Assembly (NCBI RefSeq): GCF_002951615.1
Contig: NZ_CP019063.1
Location: 434,001 to 498,000, forward strand
DNA from: Rahnella sikkimica
GTDB taxonomy: Bacteria > Pseudomonadota > Gammaproteobacteria > Enterobacterales > Enterobacteriaceae
Direction of reading: 5' to 3'
DNA: 64,000 nucleotides
In this document: one piece after another, positions 43,108-51,711 of the stretch
Layout: each line of letters opens with the position of its first letter
How positions within the stretch are numbered: position 1 is the first letter of the stretch
Made by a program: the position numbers and the translations under genes
The notes under the pieces: generated by a model
Databases searched by the model: none
The model's input: only the letters and a program-made list of their open reading frames with translations
Told to the model about the DNA's origin: nothing

Positions 43108-44136
43108 TTACTTAGCAGCCCAGGCGTTGAAGCGCTGTTCTAAGTCTTCGCCATGTTCAATCCAGAACTGAGTATCGACCTGCAAAGCGCCTGCCAGGTT
43201 TTTCTCGGCGGTTGGCAGGTTCTGCGCATATTTAGGGTCAATCATGCCGGTGACTGATTTTTCAGTCGGACCGTAGGGGATGGTTTCAGCGAAGACTTTC
43301 TGGTTTTCAGGTTTGTTGGCGAAAGCGATGAACTGTTCAGCCAGATCTTTGTGTTTAGACCCTTTTACGATGGCCCAGCTGTCGAGGTCATACAGGCTGT
43401 TGTCCCAGACCATTTTGAAGTCATGCCCTTCACCCTGCGCGGCGCTCACGCGGCCGTTGTAGGCGGAAGTCATCACGACGTCGCCGGACACCAGCCACTG
43501 AAGCGGTTGCGCGCCGGATTCCCACCACTGGATGTTCGGTTTGATTTGATCGAGTTTTTTGAAGGCACGTTCCACACCGGCTGGCGTGGCGAGCACTTTA
43601 TAGATGTCTTCACGCTTCACGCCATCAGCCAGTAAGGCGATTTCCAGCGTGAATTTGGCGCTTTTGCGCAGGGCGCGTTTGCCCGGAAAATCTTTCATAT
43701 CCCAGAAATCAGCCCAGCTGGTCGGCGCTTTTTTCAGTTTGCTGGCGTCATACGTCAGCACGGTTGACCACAGGAAAATGCCCGCACCACATTCGGTTAC
43801 CGCACCCGGCACGTACTGCGTTTTGTCGCCCAGTTTGCTCCAGTCCAGCGGTTCAAACAGCCCTTCGTCACAACCGCGGATCAGTTCCGGGCTTTCGACT
43901 TCCACCACGTCCCAGCCGACCTGTTTGGTTTCTACCATCGCGCGGATACGCGCCATTTCGCCGTTGTATTCGCCCGGCTCGATGGTGCCTTTACCGGCTG
44001 CGGCGAAAGGTTTGTAAAACGCTTTGTCCTGAGCGTCTTTATTCAGACCGCCGAAAGAGATCACTGTCAGGGATTCAGCCTGAGCCTGAAACACCAACCC
44101 GGCGAGAAGAGTGGTAAGGGCAATCTTTTTAAACAT
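43108..44136 (-). CDS. Polyamine-type ABC transporter binding protein (PotD-like)
   Basis: The 342-residue protein has a signal peptide (MFKKIALTTLLAGLVFQAQA) and the PotD/PotF family core: LTVISFGGLNKDAQDKAFYKPF, VGWDVVEVESPELIRGCDEGLFEPLDW, FPGKRALRKSAKFTLEIALLADG, WWESGAQPLQWLVSGDVVMTSAYNGR. The ligand should be a small cationic or amino compound. CAGGAG precedes the ATG. The third operator copy lies 66 bases upstream. It is the first gene of the operon; no ATPase gene is in the cluster itself. Confidence 0.9.
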   Translation of the reverse strand: MFKKIALTTLLAGLVFQAQAESLTVISFGGLNKDAQDKAFYKPFAAAGKGTIEPGEYNGEMARIRAMVETKQVGWDVVEVESPELIRGCDEGLFEPLDWSKLGDKTQYVPGAVTECGAGIFLWSTVLTYDASKLKKAPTSWADFWDMKDFPGKRALRKSAKFTLEIALLADGVKREDIYKVLATPAGVERAFKKLDQIKPNIQWWESGAQPLQWLVSGDVVMTSAYNGRVSAAQGEGHDFKMVWDNSLYDLDSWAIVKGSKHKDLAEQFIAFANKPENQKVFAETIPYGPTEKSVTGMIDPKYAQNLPTAEKNLAGALQVDTQFWIEHGEDLEQRFNAWAAK

Positions 44137-44201
44137 GCTGTGACTCCTGGGTTAACTAAAAAAGTAAGGAAAGCGCTAAGGTAACGGCATTGTTAAAAAT
44201 A

Positions 44202-44211
44202 TGATGCATCA
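44202..44211. promoter_or_regulatory. GntR-type operator, copy 3 (before the binding-protein gene)
   Basis: A third exact TGATGCATCA, here inside the longer palindrome TATGATGCATCATA flanked by A/T runs. Confidence 0.8.
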
Positions 44212-44405
44212 TATTTTATAATGAAGCATAAACCATGCCATTCCTGTTGAGTCCGTCCGCCGCGCCGGAAATGGCGGGCGGACAGGTTTTGCAGAGGCGT
44301 TATGTGATTTTTTTGTGCCTCATGACCAATCAGTTTCTTTTTATTGTCTGACCTTGCACAGCTGACGTGCATTTCTGCACCCTATCGGGACGTTGTGCGT
44401 CAGGA

Positions 44406-45860
44406 TTACTCACCCAGCTCAATGCACAGATATTTCATTTCCAGATAGTCGTCCATACCGTGGCGGGACCCCTCCCTCCCCAGACCGGACTGTTTAATGC
44501 CGCCGAACGGCGCGACTTCGTTAGAAATCAGGCCGGTATTGATGCCCACCATGCCGTACTCCAGGGCTTCCGGAACCCGCCACTGGCGTGCGGCGTCACG
44601 CGTGAAGAGATAAGCCGCCAGCCCGAATTCGGTATCGTTCGCCATCGCCACAACCTGCGCTTCATCGGCAAAACTGAAAACCGGCGCAACCGGCCCGAAG
44701 GTTTCTTCGCGCGCAAATTTCATCGCAGATGTCACACCGCCCACCACCGTCGGCTGGAAGAACGTGCCGCCCAGCGCGTGCGGCTGACCCCCCGTGAGTA
44801 TCGTTGCGCCGTGCGACAGCGCATCGTCGAGGTGCTCGCGCACTTTACTGACTGCGGCGTCGTCGATCAGCGGCCCTTGTGTGACGCCGGTTTGCGACCC
44901 CTCGCCCACTTTCAGCTTTTCCACTTCTTCGACCAGCCGTTTGACCAGCGCCGGATAAATCCCCTGCTGGACATAAATCCGGTTAGCACAGACGCAGGTT
45001 TGCCCGCTGTTACGGAATTTCGAGGCCATAATACCGGCCACGGCGCGCTCAAGGTTGGCGTCATCGAATACGATAAACGGCGCGTTACCGCCCAGTTCCA
45101 GTGACAGTTTTTTTACCGTCGGCGCGCTTTGCGCCATCAGGATGCGCCCGACTTCAGTCGAACCGGTGAAACTTAGTTTGCGGACCACCGGGCTTGCGCA
45201 CAGCACTTTGCCGACATCCTGCGCAGAACCAGTGATCACCTGCAAGACGCCCGCCGGAATGCCCGCTTCCACCGCCAGTTGCCCCAGCGCTAAAGCGCTG
45301 AGCGGCGTTTGTTCTGCGGGTTTCACGATCATCGCACAACCCGCCGCCAGCGCCGGTGCGGCTTTACGGGTGATCATCGCCGCCGGGAAATTCCAGGGGG
45401 TGATCGCCGCGCATACGCCAATCGGTTGTTTCAGAACCAGCATGCGTTGCGACGCCTGAACCGGTGCCAGCACGCTGCCTTCCACGCGCTTCGCCTCTTC
45501 GGCAAACCATTCAATAAAAGACGCGGCGTAGACGATTTCGCCTTTTGCCTCCGCCAGCGGTTTGCCCTGTTCGGCGGTGAGCAATGCGGCCAGATCATCT
45601 GCATGTTCCAGCATCAGCTGCGCCCATTTCTGCATCACCGCAGCACGTTGTTTACCGGTTTTCTCACGCCAGCCGACCTGCGCCTGTTCTGCGTAAGTAA
45701 TCACCAGCGCCGCTTGCGCCGGAGTAATTTGCGGAACGCTGCCGATCACCGCGCCCATTGCCGGGTTGATGACGTCTTCGCGTTCGCCATTTTCGCTGTC
45801 AGCCCATTCGCCGTTGATCAGGCAGTGCTGGCGAAAAAGTTCTGTATGTTTGAGTTGCAT
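44406..45860 (-). CDS. gabD: Succinate-semialdehyde dehydrogenase GabD-like
   Basis: The 484-residue protein has GabD features: LFRQHCLINGEWADSENG, TAEQGKPLAEAKGEIVYAASFIEWFAEEAKRV, GVCAAITPWNFPAAMITRKAAPALAAGC, LELGGNAPFIVFDDANL with the general-base Glu, KFRNSGQTCVCANRIYV with the catalytic Cys, and GGIKQSGLGREGSRHGMDDYLEMKYLC. It should oxidise succinate semialdehyde or a near homologue such as glutarate semialdehyde. It follows gabT with only eight bases between, so they form one operon. Confidence 0.9.
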   Translation of the reverse strand: MQLKHTELFRQHCLINGEWADSENGEREDVINPAMGAVIGSVPQITPAQAALVITYAEQAQVGWREKTGKQRAAVMQKWAQLMLEHADDLAALLTAEQGKPLAEAKGEIVYAASFIEWFAEEAKRVEGSVLAPVQASQRMLVLKQPIGVCAAITPWNFPAAMITRKAAPALAAGCAMIVKPAEQTPLSALALGQLAVEAGIPAGVLQVITGSAQDVGKVLCASPVVRKLSFTGSTEVGRILMAQSAPTVKKLSLELGGNAPFIVFDDANLERAVAGIMASKFRNSGQTCVCANRIYVQQGIYPALVKRLVEEVEKLKVGEGSQTGVTQGPLIDDAAVSKVREHLDDALSHGATILTGGQPHALGGTFFQPTVVGGVTSAMKFAREETFGPVAPVFSFADEAQVVAMANDTEFGLAAYLFTRDAARQWRVPEALEYGMVGINTGLISNEVAPFGGIKQSGLGREGSRHGMDDYLEMKYLCIELGE

Positions 45861-45868
45861 AATGTTCC

Positions 45869-47137
45869 TCAGTCAGCCAGCACGCGGGATAAAATGGCCA
45901 GCGCGTCTTTGAACTGCGCATCCGGAATGGTCAGCGGATACAGGAAGCGGATCACGTTGCCGTGGACGCCGCAGCTCAGCATCAGTAATCCGGCATCCAG
46001 CGCTTTACGCAGATACTGTTTGGTTAGTTCAGCGGAAGGTTTTCCTGTCGCCGGGTCGTTGAATTCTGCCGCGACCATGGAACCGCGCGCACGCACATCG
46101 ACCAGCGCCGGACATGTCGCTTTGGCTTTTTCCAGCGTTTCAACCAGTTCTGCCCCCAGACGGTTGGCACGCTCGCACAGTTTTTCTTCTTTGATAATGT
46201 CCAGAACGGCCAGCGCCGATGCGACAGCCAGCGGATTACCGGCATATGTCCCGCCCAGACCGCCCGGTTCCGGCGCGTCCATCAGTTCAGCGCGGCCGGT
46301 CACGCCGGAAATCGGGATCCCGCCGCCCAGACTTTTCGCCATGGTGACTAAATCCGGTCGGGCATTCGGGTAGTAATCAGACGCGAACATTTTACCGGTA
46401 CGTGCAAAACCGCTCTGCACTTCATCCGCAATCAGCACGATGCCGTGGCGGTCACAGAGGTCGCGCAGACCTTTCACAAAATCTTCCGGCGCAATGTTAA
46501 AACCACCCTCGCCCTGGATCGGTTCGTAAAGAATGGCGGCAACCTGCTGCGGGCTGATATCACTGCGGAATATACGTTCGAGGCTCTCCAGCGCCATTTC
46601 GGTGCTGACGCCGTGTTGCGTATTCGGATACTGGCCGTGGAATACCGACGCAGGGAAAGGCCCGAAGCCCACTTTGTACGGCACGACTTTGCCGGTCAGT
46701 GCCATGGTCAGTAAGGTGCGGCCGTGGAATGCGCCGGAGAACGTGATAATGCCGGGACGACCGGTGGCAGCGCGGGCAATTTTCACCGCGTTTTCTACCG
46801 CTTCGGCACCGGTACTGAAGAAGGTGGTTTTGGCTTTTCCTGATACCGGCGCGATTTCGTTGATGCGTTCGGCCAGCGTAACAAAGCTTGCATAAGGCAC
46901 AATCTGGTAGGCGGTGTGCGTGAACAGGTCGAGCTGTTTGCGGATTGCTTCGACAATTTTCGGATGGCGGTGGCCGGTATTGAGCACGGCAATCCCGGCG
47001 GTGAAATCGATATATTCACGGCCCTGCTCATCCCACAACGTTGCGTTTTCCGCCTTCGCTGCATAGAAATCACACATGACGCCGACACCACGCGGTGTCG
47101 CTTCTTTACGGCGTTTTTCCAGTTCGCTGTGACTCAT
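45869..47137 (-). CDS. gabT: 4-aminobutyrate aminotransferase GabT-like
   Basis: Starting at MSHSELEKRRKEATPRGVGV (ATG 47137, AGGAG upstream), the protein has 422 residues, the usual GabT length. Visible features are FFSTGAEAVENAVKIARAATGR, GAFHGRTLLTMALTGKVVPYK, Asp in LIADEVQSGFARTG and the PLP lysine in VTMAKSLGGGIPISGV. It transfers the amino group of GABA to 2-oxoglutarate, giving succinate semialdehyde for gabD. A GabR-type regulator is divergent, 145 bases away. Confidence 0.92.
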   Translation of the reverse strand: MSHSELEKRRKEATPRGVGVMCDFYAAKAENATLWDEQGREYIDFTAGIAVLNTGHRHPKIVEAIRKQLDLFTHTAYQIVPYASFVTLAERINEIAPVSGKAKTTFFSTGAEAVENAVKIARAATGRPGIITFSGAFHGRTLLTMALTGKVVPYKVGFGPFPASVFHGQYPNTQHGVSTEMALESLERIFRSDISPQQVAAILYEPIQGEGGFNIAPEDFVKGLRDLCDRHGIVLIADEVQSGFARTGKMFASDYYPNARPDLVTMAKSLGGGIPISGVTGRAELMDAPEPGGLGGTYAGNPLAVASALAVLDIIKEEKLCERANRLGAELVETLEKAKATCPALVDVRARGSMVAAEFNDPATGKPSAELTKQYLRKALDAGLLMLSCGVHGNVIRFLYPLTIPDAQFKDALAILSRVLAD

Positions 47138-47236
47138 CTTTTGCTCCTGCCTGAAGGTTATGTTTTGGAGATTGCCGGTTGCAAGGTGAACAATTTGTCG
47201 AAATAGCAATCCGTTCTTGTTTTTTATCCTGTCAGC

Positions 47237-47261
47237 GGTTCTATAATCCAGAACCAGTTCT
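47237..47261. promoter_or_regulatory. Candidate operator between gabT and the MocR/GabR gene
   Basis: GGTTCT (47237-47242) and AGAACC (47250-47255) form an inverted repeat, immediately followed by AGTTCT, a near copy of the first half. It lies in the divergent promoter region, where GabR-type activators bind. Confidence 0.5.
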
Positions 47262-47282
47262 AATTATTTTGAGGATCCACTT

Positions 47283-48839
47283 TTGCGCTCATTGCTTTCT
47301 GACCTCATTTTTCAGCGTCTCACCGGGCTTTCTGAATCTTCAGCGGGCACGCTCAATAAGCGCGTTTATCAGGCATTACAACAGGCTATCTTTGACGGCA
47401 GCATCAGCCCCGGCAGCCGTTTGCCCGCGTCCCGCGATCTCGCCAAAGAACTGGCTATTTCACGTAATACGGTGCTGGCGGCCTACGAACAATTGCAGGC
47501 CGAGGGCTACATTCAGACACGTACCGGAAGTGGAACCTTCGTCACATCCGATTTACCGGAGGACGGCGTGATTGCGGACAAAACCACCACGCGCTGTGCC
47601 CCGCTCCGCAGCCACGTTTCACTTTCCAAACGCGGTTCGAATTTGCTGACGCGCACCGGCGTGGCGTCGCACCAGTGGGGCGCGTTCATGCCGGGCGTGC
47701 CGGATGTGACAAAGTTCCCGCATGACATCTGGCGCAAGCTGCAAAACCGCCTGAGCCGCCGCCTGCATCCGGAATATCTCACCTATTCGCGCCACGGCGG
47801 TTGCCCTGAACTTCAGCACGCGCTGGCCGATTATCTGCGGATTGCGCGCTCGGTAGACTGCACCGCCGACCAGATCCTCATCACCGCCGGTACGCATCAG
47901 GCGCTGGATTTACTGGCGAAAATGCTCTGCGATCCGGGCGATGTCGCGTGGATTGAAGAACCCAGCTACTGGGGCATTCGCAATGTGTTGTCCATCAACG
48001 GTGTGGATATTCAGCCCATACCGGTGGATGAAAACGGTATGGATCCACCTGAAAATCCGCCTGAAAGTCGTGCGCCCAAACTGATATGCGTGACACCGTC
48101 ACATCACTATCCGCTGGGTGCGGTGATGAGTCTGGCGCGCAGACAGAAAATTCTCGCGATGGCCAGCCAGCAAGGCAGTTGGGTGGTGGAAGATGATTAC
48201 GACAGCGAATTCCGCTATTCCGGCAGCCCGATCCCTGCGTTGCAGGGCCTGAGCAGCGATGCGCCGGTGATTTACATCGGGACGTTCAGCAAAACGCTGT
48301 ACCCGGCGATGCGCATCAGTTACGTCGTTTTACCGCGGCCTCTCGCTTCGCGCCTCAAGATTGCGCACTCCGAGTTGTACCGGGCGGGTAACGGATTAAC
48401 GCAACTTACGCTGGCTGAATTTATCCGAGAAGGCCATTACGCGGCCCATATCCGCCGGATGCGGCTGATTTATGGCAAGCGGCGTAACGCCCTGACGCGG
48501 TTGATTGAGCAGGAACTCGGGCCGGAGTTTTTAATTGAAAACAGCAATGCCGGGCTGCATCTGATTTTGTCGCTACCGGATTCGATTGATGACGTGGCTC
48601 TCAGCGCAGAGCTGGAACAAAAGCACGTTCTGACCCGTCCACTTTCCGCGTATTACCTGCGTCCTGCTCCGCGGCGCGGGCTTTTGCTCGGCTATGGCGG
48701 CGTTTCTGAGGAAGAAATTGTGCCTGCGTTCGGGCATATCGTGGATTGTCTGCGGCGCAGGCTGCAATCTTGTAGTGCAACGGATGAACTGGCGAAGTTT
48801 ACCGCATCGGAAACAAGCGACTTGCCTGATCCTGCGTAA
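47283..48839 (+). CDS. MocR-type regulator, GabR-like
   Basis: The 518-residue protein fuses an N-terminal GntR winged helix (TLNKRVYQALQQAIFDGSISPGSRLPASRDLAKELAISRNTVLAAYEQLQAEGYIQTRTGSGTFV, about residues 22-87) to an aminotransferase-like domain. The PLP-binding lysine should lie in IYIGTFSKTLYPAMRISYVVLP, and VVEDDYDSEFRYSG holds the Asp that pairs with the cofactor ring. GabR of Bacillus uses GABA and PLP to activate gabTD, and here the gene is divergent from gabT-gabD. The start is TTG 47283, with GAGGATCC before it. Other MocR roles, such as PdxR, are less likely from context. Confidence 0.87.
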   Translation: MRSLLSDLIFQRLTGLSESSAGTLNKRVYQALQQAIFDGSISPGSRLPASRDLAKELAISRNTVLAAYEQLQAEGYIQTRTGSGTFVTSDLPEDGVIADKTTTRCAPLRSHVSLSKRGSNLLTRTGVASHQWGAFMPGVPDVTKFPHDIWRKLQNRLSRRLHPEYLTYSRHGGCPELQHALADYLRIARSVDCTADQILITAGTHQALDLLAKMLCDPGDVAWIEEPSYWGIRNVLSINGVDIQPIPVDENGMDPPENPPESRAPKLICVTPSHHYPLGAVMSLARRQKILAMASQQGSWVVEDDYDSEFRYSGSPIPALQGLSSDAPVIYIGTFSKTLYPAMRISYVVLPRPLASRLKIAHSELYRAGNGLTQLTLAEFIREGHYAAHIRRMRLIYGKRRNALTRLIEQELGPEFLIENSNAGLHLILSLPDSIDDVALSAELEQKHVLTRPLSAYYLRPAPRRGLLLGYGGVSEEEIVPAFGHIVDCLRRRLQSCSATDELAKFTASETSDLPDPA

Positions 48840-48900
48840 TTCCTTTTTTGCATTGCTAGCAATAACTCGGTTTAATTAAAAAATAGCAATAAAATTCATA

Positions 48901-48932
48901 AGCCTGCGAGAATTCTCTCAGGCTCATTTTTT
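48901..48932 (+). terminator. Terminator after the MocR-type gene
   Basis: AGCCTG and CAGGCT enclose a second perfect palindrome, GAGAATTCTC, and are followed by ATTTTTTG. Confidence 0.75.
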
Positions 48933-49088
48933 GTGGTTTTTTGCTGAAAAATGCTTGTTACCGTTTCGGGCGGGTGGTAAAGATTTTAATAACGCCACAC
49001 AAACAGTCCTTCTGAGGATGTTTTATGCATGATTTGTGCCGGGTTGCGTCATCCACTTTTCAGTATTTTTCTTCGCGGAGTGCCTGTT

Positions 49089-50174
49089 ATGAGAACGTAT
49101 GTCAGCTTCAAAAATATCAAGAAGAGCTATGACGGCGATAAACTGGTCGTTAAAAACCTCAATCTTGATGTCCATGAGGGTGAGTTTTTAACGCTGCTTG
49201 GCCCGTCAGGTTCCGGCAAGACAACCAGCCTGATGATGCTTGCAGGGTTTGAAACACCGACTCAGGGCGAAATTCTGCTGCGCGATAAACCTTTGCATAA
49301 TTTGCCTCCGCATCAGCGTGATATCGGGATGGTTTTCCAGAATTACGCCTTATTCCCGCACATGACGGTGGCTGAAAATCTGGCGTTTCCGCTGACAATC
49401 CGCCGTCTGAACAAGACAGACATCAAGGAGAAAGTTGATCGCATTCTGGACATGGTCAAACTGAAACCACTGGCAGATCGCTATCCGGCACAAATGTCCG
49501 GCGGCCAACAGCAACGTGTCGCCCTCGCCCGTGCGCTGGTATTCGAACCGAAACTGGTACTGATGGATGAACCACTTGGTGCGCTGGACAAACAGTTGCG
49601 CGAACATATGCAAATGGAAATTAAGCAATTGCACCAGATGCTGGATCTGACCATTGTGTACGTGACACACGATCAGAGCGAAGCGATGACCATGTCTGAC
49701 CGCGTGGCGGTGTTTAACGATGGCGTAATCCAGCAGATGGACAGCCCGAGTGTGATTTACGAAAAACCGGATAATGCGTTTGTCGCGCAGTTCATCGGAG
49801 AAAATAACAGCCTGCTGGCCACCAACATGGCGGCCGAAGGTGATTTTTATCGTGCGTCGCTGGATGATGGCACTATCCTGCGTGCGGTAAAAATTCGTCC
49901 GAGTTCACCCGGTAAGAAAATTTTGCTCTCAATCCGCCCTGAACGGATCAGTATCAACAATCCTCAGCCGGGGATGGAACAGGTCAAAGCGCGGATTAAA
50001 CAATTCATCTATTTGGGCGACCATGTCCGTATGATGACTGAAGTTGCCGGTCAGGATAATTTTATGGTTAAGCTTTCAGCCGCGCACTTGAATCCGGAAT
50101 GGAAAGCCGGATCAGAAGTTCTGCTTTCCTGGCTGCCGGAACATCTGCGCGCCCTCGATGTTGTGACTCATTAA
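49089..50174 (+). CDS. Polyamine-type ABC transporter ATPase (PotA-like)
   Basis: From the ATG at 49089 (GGAGTG upstream) the protein has 361 residues. The N-terminal ABC domain has Walker A LGPSGSGKTTSL, Q-loop VFQNYALFPHMTV, signature MSGGQQQRVALARAL, Walker B LVLMDEPLGALD and switch His in YVTHDQSEAM. Residues about 240-361 form the C-terminal TOBE-type regulatory domain of the PotA/MalK group. It stands alone 5 kb from the binding protein and permeases of the same transporter type, which lack their own ATPase, so it may complete that importer. Confidence 0.88.
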   Translation: MRTYVSFKNIKKSYDGDKLVVKNLNLDVHEGEFLTLLGPSGSGKTTSLMMLAGFETPTQGEILLRDKPLHNLPPHQRDIGMVFQNYALFPHMTVAENLAFPLTIRRLNKTDIKEKVDRILDMVKLKPLADRYPAQMSGGQQQRVALARALVFEPKLVLMDEPLGALDKQLREHMQMEIKQLHQMLDLTIVYVTHDQSEAMTMSDRVAVFNDGVIQQMDSPSVIYEKPDNAFVAQFIGENNSLLATNMAAEGDFYRASLDDGTILRAVKIRPSSPGKKILLSIRPERISINNPQPGMEQVKARIKQFIYLGDHVRMMTEVAGQDNFMVKLSAAHLNPEWKAGSEVLLSWLPEHLRALDVVTH

Positions 50175-50260
50175 TTCTGGCCCTTCAAATCCCTGAATCT
50201 TTCAATCCCAAAATCCCGAGATTTTATAATCTTGGGATTTGGCTATCTCTACATCATAAA

Positions 50261-50300
50261 ATCTTGTCATCTTGTCATCTTGTCATCTTGTCATCTTGTC
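50261..50300. repeat. Five exact copies of ATCTTGTC
   Basis: An uninterrupted run of five identical 8-bp units in register with the surrounding degenerate array. Confidence 0.95.
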
Positions 50301-51070
50301 ATCATAAGATAAATCCCAGAATCCTCGCATCTCAACATCCTGAAACACATCATCTTGCATGATTCTGAAATCTCAGAATTCCGTTACTATTCGTATCATT
50401 AACCTTCGTAAAACGCTGACTGAATCCCGTGATTTTATGATTTCATAATCCTGAGATGAAGATTCTGTAATCTTAGAATATTGTACACTCCATCCAAAAG
50501 ATTTTAGAATCCCCGAATCCCAACACGCCTTATAAAATCCTAACATCCTGAGATTTCGCTTCATAATCATGTAATCTCAGAATCCTTTACAGTGATTCAG
50601 GAATCCTGAAATCATTATGTACCGGCTCAAATTGTTAACATAAGCTATTGATTTATATTATATGATTACATAATCTCGTAATCTCATCGGAGAATCTTAT
50701 AATCCTGATATCTCATAAAAAATCCTGGAATCACGAGATAATGATACTACTCGGCTTTGCTATTCTGCGTTGACTATAGAATCCTGGAATCCCAGCAAGG
50801 ATTACAAGAGCATGTAATCCTGATATTCTGCCTTCCGGTAACATCAGCCAGTTAACCAGTGAAATGCACAGCAGCCCAGGATTCTAAAATCCTGCAATCA
50901 TAATATCCCCGGCTGCTTATTGCAGGATTCCATCATCTCAGGAATATCCGAATCATATAATCCTGTAACCAGTGGGATTCAGTAATATCCTGTGATTTTA
51001 TAATCCCGAAATCTTAAGATTCAAGAATACTCAAATCCCTGCAATACCTATCCTGGAATATTAGAATCGC

Positions 51071-51227
51071 GAGATGGTGAGATGGTGAGATGGTGAGATG
51101 GTGAGATGGTGAGATGGTGAGATGGTGAGATGGTGAGATGGTGAGATGGTGAGATGGTGAGATGGTGAGATGGTGAGATGGTGAGATGGTGAGATGGTGA
51201 GATGGTGAGATGGTGAGATGGTGAGAT
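51071..51227. repeat. Nineteen exact tandem copies of GAGATGGT
   Basis: Positions 51071-51222 are 19 identical copies of the 8-bp unit and a partial twentieth follows. The complement reads CCATCTCA, so each unit carries the same ATC/GAT box as the degenerate array around it. The perfect identity points to recent expansion by slippage. Apparent minus-strand proteins with repeated SPSHHLTI are a reading of this repeat, not genes. Confidence 0.97.
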
Positions 51228-51711
51228 TTTCCTGGCTACTGTTTCGGACGTCAACACCAGCCGAAACTTTTTTGGCAAAATCTTTTGCAGGGTTCATGCG
51301 CTTGCCAATCTCAAGATCTCAGAATCCTGAAATCACAAGATAGCGAAATTCTGATGGCTTCATGTTCATACCATTGCTCTCTGTGAGACAGACTCCATCC
51401 CAAGCCAGTAGTAATCCTGACATCCCAAAACCCTAGGATGATGAGATTCTGAAATCACAACATCCTGAACATAGTATCGTCCTTGTATTCTGTGAAATGG
51501 TAATCATGTAATCCTGAAATCACAGGATTTTATAATTCGGTAATCCTAAAATATTGAAATCATCGGATGTAAACCTTATAGTAGTGCTTCAATCCTGTGA
51601 TTCATGGATTTTTAAATCCCAGAATCCTATGATTACACAAATATTGAATCCCGAAATCACCTAAGTCTGGGATTCATTTGTCTTCATTTAGCGCTTCATC
51701 AAGAGGTTGTT

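Larger units (their letters stand above)
50185..51670. repeat. Degenerate 8-bp-phased array, probable partition centromere
   Basis: Nearly 1.5 kb before the parF-like gene is free of genes and packed with short words containing ATC or its complement GAT, spaced by 8 bases. Examples of ATC starts are 50189, 50197, 50205, 50213, 50229, 50245, 50253, 50261, and later 51308, 51316, 51324, 51332. GAT copies fall in the same register, so the box is close to (G/a)AT(C). Runs are broken by occasional phase shifts. ParG-type ribbon-helix-helix proteins bind 4-bp boxes separated by 4-bp AT-rich spacers, that is, an 8-bp repeat, upstream of parFG. The location and period fit such a centromere, but the length is unusual. 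Confidence 0.8.

Noticed and set aside
51071..51227. CRISPR-like appearance of the repeat tract
   Set aside because: There are no spacers between units, the unit is only 8 bp, and no cas genes are near.
51048..51297. Two minus-strand frames encoding repeated SPSHHLTI
   Set aside because: They are readings of the 8-bp tandem repeat; three units make 24 bases and so stay open in every frame. No ribosome site or protein family.
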